From positions 128,809 to 192,808 of the forward strand of contig LEKQ01000005.1 of assembly GCA_001443005.1 (NCBI GenBank): DNA of 64,000 nucleotides, read 5' to 3'. Under the pieces are notes generated by a model, which saw only the letters and a list, made by a program, of their open reading frames with translations, did no database searches and was not told the origin of the DNA. Numbering within the stretch: the stretch's first letter is position 1; every line of letters begins with the position of its first letter. Shown piece after piece: positions 1 to 8,162 of the stretch. The position numbers were made by a program, and so were the translations under genes. This DNA comes from a bacterium GBS-1. GTDB taxonomy: Bacteria > Synergistota > GBS-1.

Positions 1-117
1 TCTGAGGGGTTGAGGACAGCAGGAGTCGAGTTTATGATAATGGATGAGCGCAAAAGGAGAGATATAATAAACTTCGTATTTAAGAGCGAGATGAAAGAGA
101 GGCAGAGAGCCAAATGA
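1..117 (+). CDS. PilZ-domain protein, C-terminal fragment (YcgR/FlgZ-like)
   Basis: The window opens inside a reading frame that ends at the TGA at 115-117 and overlaps the cheB start codon. The 38 visible residues contain an AGVEFMIMD strand followed by a basic helix, which is how PilZ domains finish (the G-x-E/Q-F strand, then R-x2-I-x3-V/I-F). PilZ proteins bind cyclic di-GMP and often act as flagellar brakes. A PilZ gene just upstream of cheB is a common arrangement in flagellar operons of the flhF-flhG-pilZ-cheB type, which supports the call. The N-terminal part lies outside the window, so the c-di-GMP-binding RxxxR motif cannot be checked. Confidence 0.6.
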   Translation, partial: SEGLRTAGVEFMIMDERKRRDIINFVFKSEMKERQRAK

Positions 118-1169
118 AAAAGATACGCGTTTTGGTAGTAGATGATTCTGCCCTAATGAGGAAAGTTATAACTGACATGTTGAGTGAGGATCCTGAAATA
201 GAAGTTATTGGAACGGCACGTGATGGCTATGATGCTATAGAGAAGATTCATAAGCTTAAGCCTGATGTAGTCACCTTGGACATAGAGATGCCTCGCCTTG
301 ATGGGTTGAACACTCTCGGTTATATAATGAGTGAGATTCCTCTTCCTGTTATAATGCTTAGCAGCTATACGCGTGAGGGTGCTGAGGCGACCTTAAAGGC
401 ACTTGATTATGGTGCCTTCGATTTTGTTCCAAAGCCCTCAGGTCCTATATCCCTTGACATAAGAAGAGTAAAGGAGGAGCTAATAGCTAAAATCAAGGCA
501 GCCTATAGGGCGGATTTAAGCAGGTTGAAGTTTCTTCTTCCGCGGCATGAGAGGAAGGCTGAGAAGGCAGAGAAATTGGTTCCAACCAAGGTTAGGGCTG
601 TGGTTGCCATAGGTTCCTCAACTGGTGGGCCGAGAGCCCTTCAAGAGGTGATACCTAAGCTCCCATCTGACATCAAGGCAGCTATACTTGTGGTTCAGCA
701 TATGCCTAAGGGGTTTACGAGGTCCCTTGCCGAAAGGTTAAACTCCCTTTCTTCCATAGATGTTAAAGAGGCGAGTGAAAATGATATACTAAAAGAAGGG
801 CTTGCCTTGGTAGCTCCCGGAGATTATCATATGACTGTGAGAAGGGATGGAGATGAGGTTGTGATCAAGTTGAATCAAGATCCACCTCTTTGGGGGGTAA
901 GGCCATCTGCGGATATAATGATGCTTTCCGTTGCCGAGGTGTTTAGAAGTAAAGTTGTAGGGGTTGTCTTAACAGGTATGGGAAGGGACGGGGCTAATGG
1001 TCTTAAGAAGATAAAGGAGTATGGAGGGATAACCATAGCTGAGGATAAGTCCACGTGCGTAGTGTTTGGAATGCCTAAGGTTGCTATAGAAGAGGGGGCA
1101 GCTCAAGTGGTGGCTCCGATACATGAGATAGCTGATAGAATTTTGGAGGCCATTGAAAGGTTAAGTTAA
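114..1169 (+). CDS. cheB: CheB, chemoreceptor methylesterase/deamidase response regulator
   Basis: CheB removes methyl groups from, and deamidates, chemoreceptor glutamyl side chains as the phosphorylation-driven arm of adaptation. The 351 residues split into a receiver domain (about 1-125; acidic pocket D10-D11, phospho-acceptor D56 in LDIEMP, conserved K106 region) and a C-terminal methylesterase domain (about 160-350). The catalytic serine sits in GSSTGG (residues 167-172), the histidine in VVQHMPKGF and the aspartate in GMGRDGANG. The ATG overlaps the stop of the upstream PilZ gene, indicating translational coupling. It is directly followed by cheA, its phosphodonor. Confidence 0.97.
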   Translation: MKKIRVLVVDDSALMRKVITDMLSEDPEIEVIGTARDGYDAIEKIHKLKPDVVTLDIEMPRLDGLNTLGYIMSEIPLPVIMLSSYTREGAEATLKALDYGAFDFVPKPSGPISLDIRRVKEELIAKIKAAYRADLSRLKFLLPRHERKAEKAEKLVPTKVRAVVAIGSSTGGPRALQEVIPKLPSDIKAAILVVQHMPKGFTRSLAERLNSLSSIDVKEASENDILKEGLALVAPGDYHMTVRRDGDEVVIKLNQDPPLWGVRPSADIMMLSVAEVFRSKVVGVVLTGMGRDGANGLKKIKEYGGITIAEDKSTCVVFGMPKVAIEEGAAQVVAPIHEIADRILEAIERLS

Positions 1170-1187
1170 GAGAGAAAGAGGGGGTAG

Positions 1188-3296
1188 ATGTTTATGGGGA
1201 TGTCTCAATATTTACAGGTTTTTCTTGACGAGTCCGCTGAGCACCTCCAGAGGTTAAACGAGCTTTTGCTTGTGCTTGAGAAAGATCCGGGGGATATAAC
1301 ATCGTTGAACGAGGTGTTCAGGATAGCTCATACCTTGAAAGGCATGTCTGCTACAATGGGTTTTGACTCTATTGCTGAGCTTACTCACGAGATGGAAGAC
1401 CTCCTTGACAAGTTTCGCAAGGGGGAGATGGTTCCAACTCCTGAGGTTGTAGATGTTCTTTTTGAATGTCTTGACTCTCTTGAGGCTATGATAGAGGAGG
1501 TAAGTAACACGGGAAAGTGCACCTTAGACGTTTCATCGATAGTGGCGAAGCTCAAAGATCTATCGGGCGAGGGTAAGAGAGAGAAGGTGGAACTTCATAG
1601 GGAGACTAAGAGGGAGGAGGTTTCCCCTATAGTCACTACGGTCGATGTACCTGTAGAGTTTAACGAGTATGATAAGGAGGTTATAAAGGAGGCCTTCCAG
1701 AAAGGGTATAGTGTATACAAAGTAAAAGTTACTCTGGATGAGGGGTGTCTGCTTAAGGCTGCGCGCGCATATATAGTTTTTCACGAGCTTGGTAAGATGG
1801 GCGAGATAATAAAATCCATTCCGCCTGCTGAAGAGATCGAGGAGGAGAAGTTCGGTAACGAATTTACCTTAGTTTACTTAACCAAAGAGAATGAGGATGT
1901 GATAAGGTCTAAGATAGAAAGCATATCTGAGATTAAAGGCGTAGTTATCGCTCAAGCGGTGCCAAGTGAACTTGGCCTTAAGGAGAAGGATCTTGTTGTG
2001 GAGCTTGAGCGCTTGAAGGAGGAGGTTCCTGTTGAGCTTAAGCAGGTTGAGGTTAAGGCGACAGTTGAGGCAGCCGAAGCTGAGGTGGCAGCTACTGGTC
2101 TGACAGCGGATAGAGAGCGGGCTTTAAAGCAGAAGATAAAGGGTATGAAGACTATAAGGGTTGATATAGATAGGCTCGATGATTTGATGAATCTTGTAGG
2201 AGAGCTGGTTATAAACAAGACCAGGCTGGTTCAGATAGGTTCTGTCTATAAGCTCACGGAGCTTGATGAAACTTTAGCCCAGATAGGTAGGATAACCACG
2301 GAGCTTCAAGCGGTTGTCATGAAGCTCAGAATGGTTCCTATAGAGCACGTTTTCAATAGATTTCCCAGGATGGTCAGAGATCTGGCGAGAGACGAAGGGA
2401 AAGAGGTCGAGTTTGTAATTGAGGGAAAGGAAACGGAGCTTGATAGGACGGTGATAGATGAGATAGGTGATCCTTTGGTTCACCTTCTTAGGAACGCCAT
2501 AGATCATGGTATAGAGCCTCCCGAGGAGAGGGAGAAGTTAGGCAAGCACCGTAAAGGTTTACTTAAGCTTTCTGCTCGTCACGAGGGCAATTATGTGGTC
2601 ATAGAGGTTCAGGATGATGGTAGGGGGATGGATATAGATAAGATAAAGCGTAAGGCTGTGGAAAAAGGAATAGCTACTCCTGAGGAACTTGAGAGGATGT
2701 CCGAAAGCGAGATATTGATGCTGACCACTCTTCCCGGCTTCAGCACCTCCGATAGGGTTACCGAGGTTTCAGGCAGGGGCGTAGGTCTTGATGTGGTTAA
2801 GTCTAAAGTTGAAGCTCTAAACGGCGTTTTGGAGATTCAGACAGAGAAGGGTAAGGGTACAAAGGTTACAGTTAAGCTACCCTTAACTCTAGCCATAATT
2901 CAGGCTCTCCTAACCAAAGTGGGGGAGGAGATATATGCTATACCCTTAGCCAACATAGATGAAACCCTGAGTATAACTCCTCAGGATATAAAGCTTGTCA
3001 GGAATCAAGAAGTAATCTTACTGAGGGGAAGCGTTCTTCCCTTGGTTAAGCTTCAGGAGATCTTAGATGTTCCGGTGGTCTCAAGCGGAAATGGGGGGGA
3101 GGAATACGCTGTTGTGGTGGCTAGGGTTGGCGAAAGGAGAGCTGGGTTGGTCGTGGATAGTTTAATAGGTCAGCAAGAGATAGTCATAAAATCTCTGGGT
3201 AAGCTTTTGAAGGGGATAAGGGGTATAAGTGGGGCTACTATCCTTGGTGATGGAAGGGTAGCTCTAATACTTGATGTTGTACCGTTAATAAGTTAA
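1188..3296 (+). CDS. cheA: CheA, chemotaxis histidine kinase
   Basis: CheA is the cytoplasmic kinase that phosphorylates CheY and CheB in response to receptor arrays. Visible domains: P1/Hpt (about 1-110) with phospho-acceptor H48 in AHTLKGMSATMGF; a P2-like segment (about 160-260); P3 dimerisation helices (about 320-385); P4 ATPase with N box HLLRNAIDHGIEPPEER, G1 box DDGRGMD and G2 box SGRGVGLDVV; and a CheW-like P5 (about 565-702). Three in-frame ATGs occur at 1188, 1194 and 1200; the AGGGGG at 1179-1184 is best spaced for 1194, so the true start may be a few codons in. No separate cheW follows, unlike the usual cheA-cheW-cheC order. Confidence 0.97.
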   Translation: MFMGMSQYLQVFLDESAEHLQRLNELLLVLEKDPGDITSLNEVFRIAHTLKGMSATMGFDSIAELTHEMEDLLDKFRKGEMVPTPEVVDVLFECLDSLEAMIEEVSNTGKCTLDVSSIVAKLKDLSGEGKREKVELHRETKREEVSPIVTTVDVPVEFNEYDKEVIKEAFQKGYSVYKVKVTLDEGCLLKAARAYIVFHELGKMGEIIKSIPPAEEIEEEKFGNEFTLVYLTKENEDVIRSKIESISEIKGVVIAQAVPSELGLKEKDLVVELERLKEEVPVELKQVEVKATVEAAEAEVAATGLTADRERALKQKIKGMKTIRVDIDRLDDLMNLVGELVINKTRLVQIGSVYKLTELDETLAQIGRITTELQAVVMKLRMVPIEHVFNRFPRMVRDLARDEGKEVEFVIEGKETELDRTVIDEIGDPLVHLLRNAIDHGIEPPEEREKLGKHRKGLLKLSARHEGNYVVIEVQDDGRGMDIDKIKRKAVEKGIATPEELERMSESEILMLTTLPGFSTSDRVTEVSGRGVGLDVVKSKVEALNGVLEIQTEKGKGTKVTVKLPLTLAIIQALLTKVGEEIYAIPLANIDETLSITPQDIKLVRNQEVILLRGSVLPLVKLQEILDVPVVSSGNGGEEYAVVVARVGERRAGLVVDSLIGQQEIVIKSLGKLLKGIRGISGATILGDGRVALILDVVPLIS

Positions 3297-3320
3297 AGTC
3301 TTCTTAAGGGGGAATAAGTT

Positions 3321-3959
3321 ATGAAAGAAGACATAATAAGTAAATTAACGGATGCTCAGCTTGATGCCCTTAAGGAAGTAGGAAATATAGGGGCGGGAAA
3401 CGCTGCTACTGCTCTGTATCAGATGATAGGCAAAAAGGTCAACATGAGCGTTCCAAAGGCAGCGGTTATTCCTTTGGCTGAAGTGCCAGAGGTCTTGGGT
3501 GGTCCGGAGGTGTTGGTTGCCGGCGTCTTCCTTAGGGTTTTGGGAGATGCTCCTGGAAGCATTCTCTTCGTAATGCCCAAAGATAGTGCTTTATACCTTG
3601 TGGATATACTCATGGGTAGGCCTGTGAGTAGCACGCAGGTATTAAGCGAGTTGGATCAGTCGGCTTTAAAGGAGATAGGGAACATACTTGCGAGCTCCTA
3701 TCTTAACGCCTTATCGTCCTTTACTGGGCTTACATTTCTTCCGACCGTTCCTGCTTTAGCCGTTGATATGGCTGGGGCCATTTTGGACGTGATACTAGCG
3801 GAGCTTGGGCAGTTGGGGGACTATGCACTCCTTATAGAGACTCGCTTTCAGGCCGAGTCAGCGCACGTCGAGGGGCACTTTTTCCTGATACCAGATCCAG
3901 GCTCTTTACTTGTTATACTTAGGACTCTCGGGGTTGATAGTAATGGGGCAAGTAATTAG
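3321..3959 (+). CDS. cheC: CheC, CheY-P phosphatase
   Basis: CheC dephosphorylates CheY-P and is stimulated by CheD. The 212-residue protein has both pseudo-symmetric phosphatase helices: LKEVGNIGAGNAATAL near the N-terminus and LKEIGNILASSYLNAL in the middle, each with the E-x2-N active-site pair. The start is an ATG with GGGGGA upstream at 3308-3314. The 3' end overlaps cheD, in keeping with the CheC-CheD partnership. The length is typical for the family. Confidence 0.95.
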   Translation: MKEDIISKLTDAQLDALKEVGNIGAGNAATALYQMIGKKVNMSVPKAAVIPLAEVPEVLGGPEVLVAGVFLRVLGDAPGSILFVMPKDSALYLVDILMGRPVSSTQVLSELDQSALKEIGNILASSYLNALSSFTGLTFLPTVPALAVDMAGAILDVILAELGQLGDYALLIETRFQAESAHVEGHFFLIPDPGSLLVILRTLGVDSNGASN

Positions 3960-4428
3960 GGTAGGAATAGCTGATCTTAATATAGGTAGGAGCCCAGATG
4001 TTATAGTAACTCTTGGGCTAGGGTCGTGCGTTGGGGTAGCTCTATACGATAAGGTTGCGAAGATCGGGGGTTTGGCTCACGTTATGCTTCCCGATAGCAA
4101 ACAGGCTAGGTCTGGTCAAAATCCCGCCAAGTTCGCCGACACGGCCATTCCCCTTCTAATAGAGAAGATGGAGAGGGCTGGGGCTTCACGGAGCAGGATG
4201 GTTGCTAAGATAGCTGGGGGAGCCCAGATGTTTTCCTTTTCGGACAAGAACCTTCAGCTGAACATAGGGAAGAGAAACGTGGAAGCGGTTAAGGCTGTCC
4301 TTGCGGAGGAGAAGATCCCCCTCGTTGCTGAGGATACTGGCGGTAGCTATGGTAGGTCAGTTGAGCTTCATACGGATTCGGGAAAGTTCGTCGTAAGGAC
4401 GGTGGGACATGGGATTAAGGAGCTTTAA
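3943..4428 (+). CDS. cheD: CheD, chemoreceptor glutamine deamidase
   Basis: CheD deamidates receptor glutamines and binds CheC. The catalytic Cys is in LGSCVGVALYD and the His in GGLAHVMLPDS, both at normal family positions; an AGGAQMF segment follows. I chose the ATG at 3943 because the family begins a few residues before the V-x-I-x-D-x-N strand; the longer frame from 3910 adds only residues encoded inside cheC. The gene overlaps cheC by 17 nt and the next ORF by 20 nt, so all three are translationally coupled. Confidence 0.94.
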   Translation: MGQVIRVGIADLNIGRSPDVIVTLGLGSCVGVALYDKVAKIGGLAHVMLPDSKQARSGQNPAKFADTAIPLLIEKMERAGASRSRMVAKIAGGAQMFSFSDKNLQLNIGKRNVEAVKAVLAEEKIPLVAEDTGGSYGRSVELHTDSGKFVVRTVGHGIKEL

Positions 4429-4873
4429 GGATCTTCCTCTTCCAATGTTTATAAAGCTACCCCTTTTTATGGGTTTGGGAGTGGGAACGGTCGTTTTCAT
4501 CCTCAGCCTCCTTTCTCCCGTTACTTTTGTGCACTCTCTTTACAGAGGTCTAATAGCCATCCTTTTAGTCTTCTCCGAAGCTCTTCTCATCCTATACCTT
4601 CTTTCGAAGCATAACTTAGATTCCCTCTTCTTCGGCAGGAAGGTTAGCCTTGATCTATCATCTTTAGCAAGCTTAAAGGAGTTTGCTTGGGTTTATAAGA
4701 CCCGAAAAGAAGCTGCTGACTTATCATCTCAGGCTGAGGAAAGGCCTTCCTTGGAGAAGCTCCTCTCGCAGTCTACAGAGCTCGGTAAAGATGTGGAAGA
4801 GCTAACTGGGGTGGCTAAGAAGAACCCTGAGGCGATAGCTAAGGCTATAAGGGTCATGATGGAGGAAAGCTGA
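4409..4873 (+). CDS. Small two-helix membrane protein between cheD and fliA, unknown function
   Basis: I do not recognise a named family. The 154 residues contain two adjacent hydrophobic segments (about 12-37 and 46-66) joined by a short loop, then a roughly 85-residue hydrophilic, probably cytoplasmic tail rich in Lys, Glu and Leu with helical character. The ATG overlaps the cheD stop by 20 nt, so it belongs to the operon. Its position, between cheD and the sigma-28 gene, suggests a role in motility or its regulation, but the sequence shows no enzymatic motif. Confidence 0.7.
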   Translation: MGLRSFKDLPLPMFIKLPLFMGLGVGTVVFILSLLSPVTFVHSLYRGLIAILLVFSEALLILYLLSKHNLDSLFFGRKVSLDLSSLASLKEFAWVYKTRKEAADLSSQAEERPSLEKLLSQSTELGKDVEELTGVAKKNPEAIAKAIRVMMEES

Positions 4874-4889
4874 ATATTTAATTGGGAGA

Positions 4890-5687
4890 GTGAAATGGTT
4901 GCAGGATAATGATTTGAGAGTTTGGAGAGAGTATGTTAATACAAGGGATCCGAAGCTGAAGGAGGAGTTAATACGAAGATACGCTCCCCTCGTTAAGTAT
5001 ATAGTTTCGAGAATGGGAATAACCTTGCCCCGGGGTTTTGATGAGGAGGACTTAGTAAGCGCAGGTATAATGGGTTTGCTTGAGGCTATAGAGAGGTTTA
5101 ACCCAGAGAGAAACGTGAAGTTCGAGACTTTCGCCTCTCTGAGGATAAAGGGAGCGATTGTAGATGAGCTGAGGAAGCTAGGTTGGGTTCCGAGAACCGT
5201 TCACGAGAAGCTGAAAAAACTCGAGACTGCTCGCTTAAGCTTGATGAGCAAGCTAGGGAGAGATCCAACGGATGAGGAGGTAAGGGAGTGCCTCAACCTC
5301 TCGGAGAGGGAGTATGAGAAACTCCTTGAGGAGGTAAGGGTTTTAACCCTATTTCCATTGGATCATTTTATTGAACTTGAGGATGAGGAGGTCCCCGTTA
5401 AGGAAGTTATAAGCGATCCCATGCAGGTTTCCATAGCCCAAGCTTTGGAAGAGGAAGAGCTTGTGGGGGAACTGGCCCAATCCATATCTGAGCTTCCTGA
5501 AAAGGAGAGGCTTGTTATAACGCTTTACTATTATGAAGGACTTACGCTTAAGGAGATAGGTGAGGTATTAGGGGTCTCTGAGGCTCGGGCTTGTCAGCTT
5601 CACTCCTCCGCTATCCTGAAGCTTAGAGCTCGCTTGAAGGCGCTAATGCTGGGGGAGGCTTTAGCCGAAAGAAAAAGTAGGGGGTGA
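4890..5687 (+). CDS. fliA: FliA/SigD, flagellar sigma-28 factor
   Basis: This is a sigma-70-family factor of the FliA/SigD (sigma-28) class, 265 residues. Region 2 is visible (DLVSAGIMGLLEAIERF and the core-binding FETFASLRIKGAIVDELR), region 3 follows (GRDPTDEEV), and region 4 carries the helix-turn-helix (LTLKEIGEVLGVSEARACQL). It starts at a GTG preceded by GGGAGA. Two promoters with good sigma-28 consensus occur later in the window, before the flagellin and fliD genes, and are the obvious targets. The stop overlaps the Shine-Dalgarno sequence of the next gene. Confidence 0.95.
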   Translation: MKWLQDNDLRVWREYVNTRDPKLKEELIRRYAPLVKYIVSRMGITLPRGFDEEDLVSAGIMGLLEAIERFNPERNVKFETFASLRIKGAIVDELRKLGWVPRTVHEKLKKLETARLSLMSKLGRDPTDEEVRECLNLSEREYEKLLEEVRVLTLFPLDHFIELEDEEVPVKEVISDPMQVSIAQALEEEELVGELAQSISELPEKERLVITLYYYEGLTLKEIGEVLGVSEARACQLHSSAILKLRARLKALMLGEALAERKSRG

Positions 5688-5692
5688 GGTGA

Positions 5693-7087
5693 TTGGACCC
5701 TCTTTCAGTAGAGCTTAAGGTTAGTGAAGATGGAATGGAGGCCTATATAAAGATAAATTCCCCAGAAGATGGCAGGATTCCTTCGGTGGATGAGATTTTG
5801 TCTTTCTTGGCCGAGAATGGAGTCGTCTTTGGAATAGATGAGAGCGCTATAAGAGATGCTATCGAGAATAAGAAATTTGGGGAGTTCATACTTGTAGCTA
5901 GGGGTGAGAGGCCGAAGGATGGTGTTGATGGTTATATAGACTATAAGTTTAACAAGGATAGGGAGCTTAAGCCTGTGATTCTTGAGGATGGAAGGGTTGA
6001 TTACAGAAATTTGGAGAGCGTTGAGAGCGTGGTTAAGGGCCAGCTTTTAGCGGTTAAGGTTCCTCCGGAGCCTGAGAAAGATGGTAAGAACGTGATGGGC
6101 AAGGTGGTTAAGGCCTATAAGCCCAAGGATCCTAAGATACCGGCTGGTAAAAATACTGTCGTTTCCGAAGATGGGATGAAGCTCTTCGCGGCGTGCGATG
6201 GGCATGTCGTGTTTGAGAATGGAAAGGTTGTAGTTTATCCAGTGTTCACGAGAAAGGGAGATGTCGATTACTCGATAGGGAATATAGAGTTCGTCGGTGA
6301 TGTGGTTATAATGGGAAACGTTCTTACCGATTTTAAAGTAAAAGCAGGTGGTAACTTGGAGGTTCATAAGCTGGTTGAGGGGGCTACCCTTGAGGCGGAG
6401 GGTAATATAGTGGTGAGAGGGGGAGTTTTCGGTAGAGGTAAGGCGGTTATAAAGGCTAAGGGAGATGTGTTCTTGAAGTTCGCTGATCAAGCAATCATAG
6501 AGGCTGGGGGAAATGTTGTAGCCGATGAGTCGATAATAAATTGTAAGGTTATGGCGAGGGGTAGCGTCATAGCCAAGGGGCGCAAAGGTGTTGTGATCGG
6601 TGGAGAGGTATTCGCTGGAGATACTGTCGATGTAACTCACCTCGGTTCAGATTTGGGTGTGATTACCTCCGTTGAGGTGGGATTGGACCCTGCGCTTAGG
6701 GAGGAGTACATCCAGATAACTAATGAGCTTGCTGAGTTTCAGAATAAGCTTAGGGATGTTACCAAGGGAGTTGAGCTTCTTAAGAGCATGGAGGAAAAGC
6801 TCGGCGCTCTTCCGGAGGATAAAAGGGAGCTTTACCTTAGGATGACCAAAGCGATGTTTCAGATTAAAGGGCAGGTTGAGAGGCTTAAGAAAAGAAAAGA
6901 GGAGCTTGAGGAGAAAATAGAGAAGGTTAAGAAGGAGGGTAAGGTGATAGTTCGCGGCGTCGTTTATCCAGGCGTTAGGATAACCATCCGTGGAGTTAAG
7001 CTTGTGGTTAAGGAGGCTATTAAGGAGGTTGTCTTTTATAGGGAGGGTAATGAGATAAAGGTGGGGGCATTAAGGGAGACGAGGTGA
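5693..7087 (+). CDS. FapA-family protein (formerly DUF342), polymerising beta-helix protein
   Basis: The 464 residues follow the FapA/DUF342 plan: an N-terminal FapA domain (about 60-175, including DGVDGYIDYKF and the GKNVMGK motif), a right-handed beta-helix core (about 185-320) with repeated short strands such as GDVVIMGNV, GGNLEVHK and GNIVVRGGV, a coiled coil (about 330-405), and a short C-terminal beta segment (IVRGVVYPGVRITIRG). Members next to cheD/fliA are common in Clostridia and relatives; functions suggested include surface sensing or polar scaffolding but are not settled. The start is TTG, supported by GGGGTGAGGTGA just upstream. Confidence 0.85.
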   Translation: MDPLSVELKVSEDGMEAYIKINSPEDGRIPSVDEILSFLAENGVVFGIDESAIRDAIENKKFGEFILVARGERPKDGVDGYIDYKFNKDRELKPVILEDGRVDYRNLESVESVVKGQLLAVKVPPEPEKDGKNVMGKVVKAYKPKDPKIPAGKNTVVSEDGMKLFAACDGHVVFENGKVVVYPVFTRKGDVDYSIGNIEFVGDVVIMGNVLTDFKVKAGGNLEVHKLVEGATLEAEGNIVVRGGVFGRGKAVIKAKGDVFLKFADQAIIEAGGNVVADESIINCKVMARGSVIAKGRKGVVIGGEVFAGDTVDVTHLGSDLGVITSVEVGLDPALREEYIQITNELAEFQNKLRDVTKGVELLKSMEEKLGALPEDKRELYLRMTKAMFQIKGQVERLKKRKEELEEKIEKVKKEGKVIVRGVVYPGVRITIRGVKLVVKEAIKEVVFYREGNEIKVGALRETR

Positions 7088-7093
7088 GGGATC

Positions 7094-7408
7094 TTGGTTG
7101 TCCGCCCCATTGATATGCAGGTTTTGGTGGGGAAGCTTTATGATGTGGGTAGACTCCAACAGCAGGAAGACCAAGCCTCTTTGGTTTCTCATCAGGCTTT
7201 CGCTTCGGAGTTTAAGGAAAGGACGGAGAGGGAGAAGACGCAGGTTCAGGCTACTCAGAGGAGTGAGAGCCAGAGGGTGGAAGAGGATAAAAGGGGTGGG
7301 GGAGGAGCCTATACCCCCTTAAGGAAGAGACCCCCACGCAGAGAGAAGGGATCGCCTTCTGGTGTGAAAGACCCAGTTAAAGGTAAATTCCTTGACATAA
7401 CCTTTTAA
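7094..7408 (+). CDS. Small conserved flagellar-operon protein, unknown function
   Basis: This 104-residue, highly charged, Gln- and Lys/Arg-rich protein has no membrane segment. It starts with a short ordered stretch (VVRPIDMQVLVGKLYDVGR) followed by a helical Gln/Glu-rich part and a disordered basic tail ending in DITF. Similar small proteins (a PIDLQV-like N-terminus, a Q-rich helix, a basic tail) are familiar after FapA-family genes in flagellar operons, but no function is established. The start is TTG with GAGGTGAGGG upstream, 6 nt after the previous stop. Confidence 0.65.
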   Translation: MVVRPIDMQVLVGKLYDVGRLQQQEDQASLVSHQAFASEFKERTEREKTQVQATQRSESQRVEEDKRGGGGAYTPLRKRPPRREKGSPSGVKDPVKGKFLDITF

Positions 7409-7412
7409 AGCT

Positions 7413-7694
7413 ATGCTCTTTTTGGCTTTTGCTCTTGGTTTTTTAAGCGCATCGCTTTTGCTCTTTTGGAGAAGCGAGAGACTATTAAGAAGTGGGGCTT
7501 TATTTTTTTATAAAAACAAGAGCGTTTTTGAGCTTAAAGAGGATGTAGAGGAGAAGCTTAACGATCTTCTAAGGGAGATCAGGATGGAAAGGGAAGCCTT
7601 AGAGAGGTTAAAATTAGATGCGGAACTTTTGGCTGATAGGCTTGAAGCGCTGATATTGAGGGGAAGTTCTCTTAAAGATGAAGAAAACTCATGA
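7413..7694 (+). CDS. Membrane-anchored coiled-coil protein, unknown function
   Basis: A 93-residue protein with one N-terminal transmembrane helix (about 2-19, Leu/Ala/Phe-rich) and a long amphipathic, coiled-coil-like helix (about 38-82) with regular Leu spacing. There is no catalytic motif. The gene starts 4 nt after the preceding stop and overlaps the next start by 4 nt (ATGA), so it is part of the operon. A role linked to the neighbouring pseudopilin or to the FapA-family protein is possible but unproven. Confidence 0.6.
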   Translation: MLFLAFALGFLSASLLLFWRSERLLRSGALFFYKNKSVFELKEDVEEKLNDLLREIRMEREALERLKLDAELLADRLEALILRGSSLKDEENS

Positions 7695-8131
7695 AAAGAG
7701 GGGTAGCTCTGCTTAGTGTGGTGGTAAGCTTCTGCGCAATAACTCTCTTAGGTGGTGCTTTTTGTCTTTCCTTCTTTAAGGTGTTGCGTTTGGGTGATAA
7801 GCTTGGTCTCTCTGCCATGATTTTGGCTCAGGACATAAGAGATCTTCAGTTATCATCGATGACGAGTAGGGGTTATAGTAGGCTTTATATAGATTTTTCT
7901 AACCTAGAAAGATACCTTAAGGTCTATCCCGATTCTAAGGTTGTGGAGAGGAGATTGCCCCGGGAAGTTAGGGTTTCCTCGTTTAGCTTCACTGAGGGGT
8001 ATCTTTCCTTTTCCCCATCAGGTGCACCTCTCCAGGGAGGGTATATATCCCTGACTGATGGTAAGAGAAGGCTATATGTAATCGTAGCGGTTACCACGGG
8101 CAGGGTCAGGATAAGTGAAAGATTACCTTAA
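7691..8131 (+). CDS. Pseudopilin-like protein (GspH/FimT/ComGD type)
   Basis: The 146-residue protein has an N-terminal hydrophobic helix (about 4-30) directly after KRG, then a globular part ending in [17 protein letters not shown] and [11 protein letters not shown]. That C-terminal pattern is typical of GspH/FimT/ComGD pseudopilins. The presumed prepilin cleavage site is KRG|VALLS, in which the usual Glu at mature position 5 is Ser, as in some minor pseudopilins. It overlaps both its upstream neighbour and, if a GTG at 8115 is used, the chemoreceptor gene. No other pilus genes are nearby. The family assignment is by pattern only. Confidence 0.6.
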   Translation: MKRGVALLSVVVSFCAITLLGGAFCLSFFKVLRLGDKLGLSAMILAQDIRDLQLSSMTSRGYSRLYIDFSNLERYLKVYPDSKVVERRLPREVRVSSFSFTEGYLSFSPSGAPLQGGYISLTDGKRRLYVIVAVTTGRVRISERLP

Positions 8132-8162
8132 AACTTTAATCTCTTCGGAGGTGGTCTTAGCT

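Noticed and set aside
6047-6640. Long minus-strand ORF of 197 codons within the FapA-family gene
   Set aside because: It is antisense to a well-supported gene, has composition that mirrors the opposite strand, and no ribosome site or family motif.
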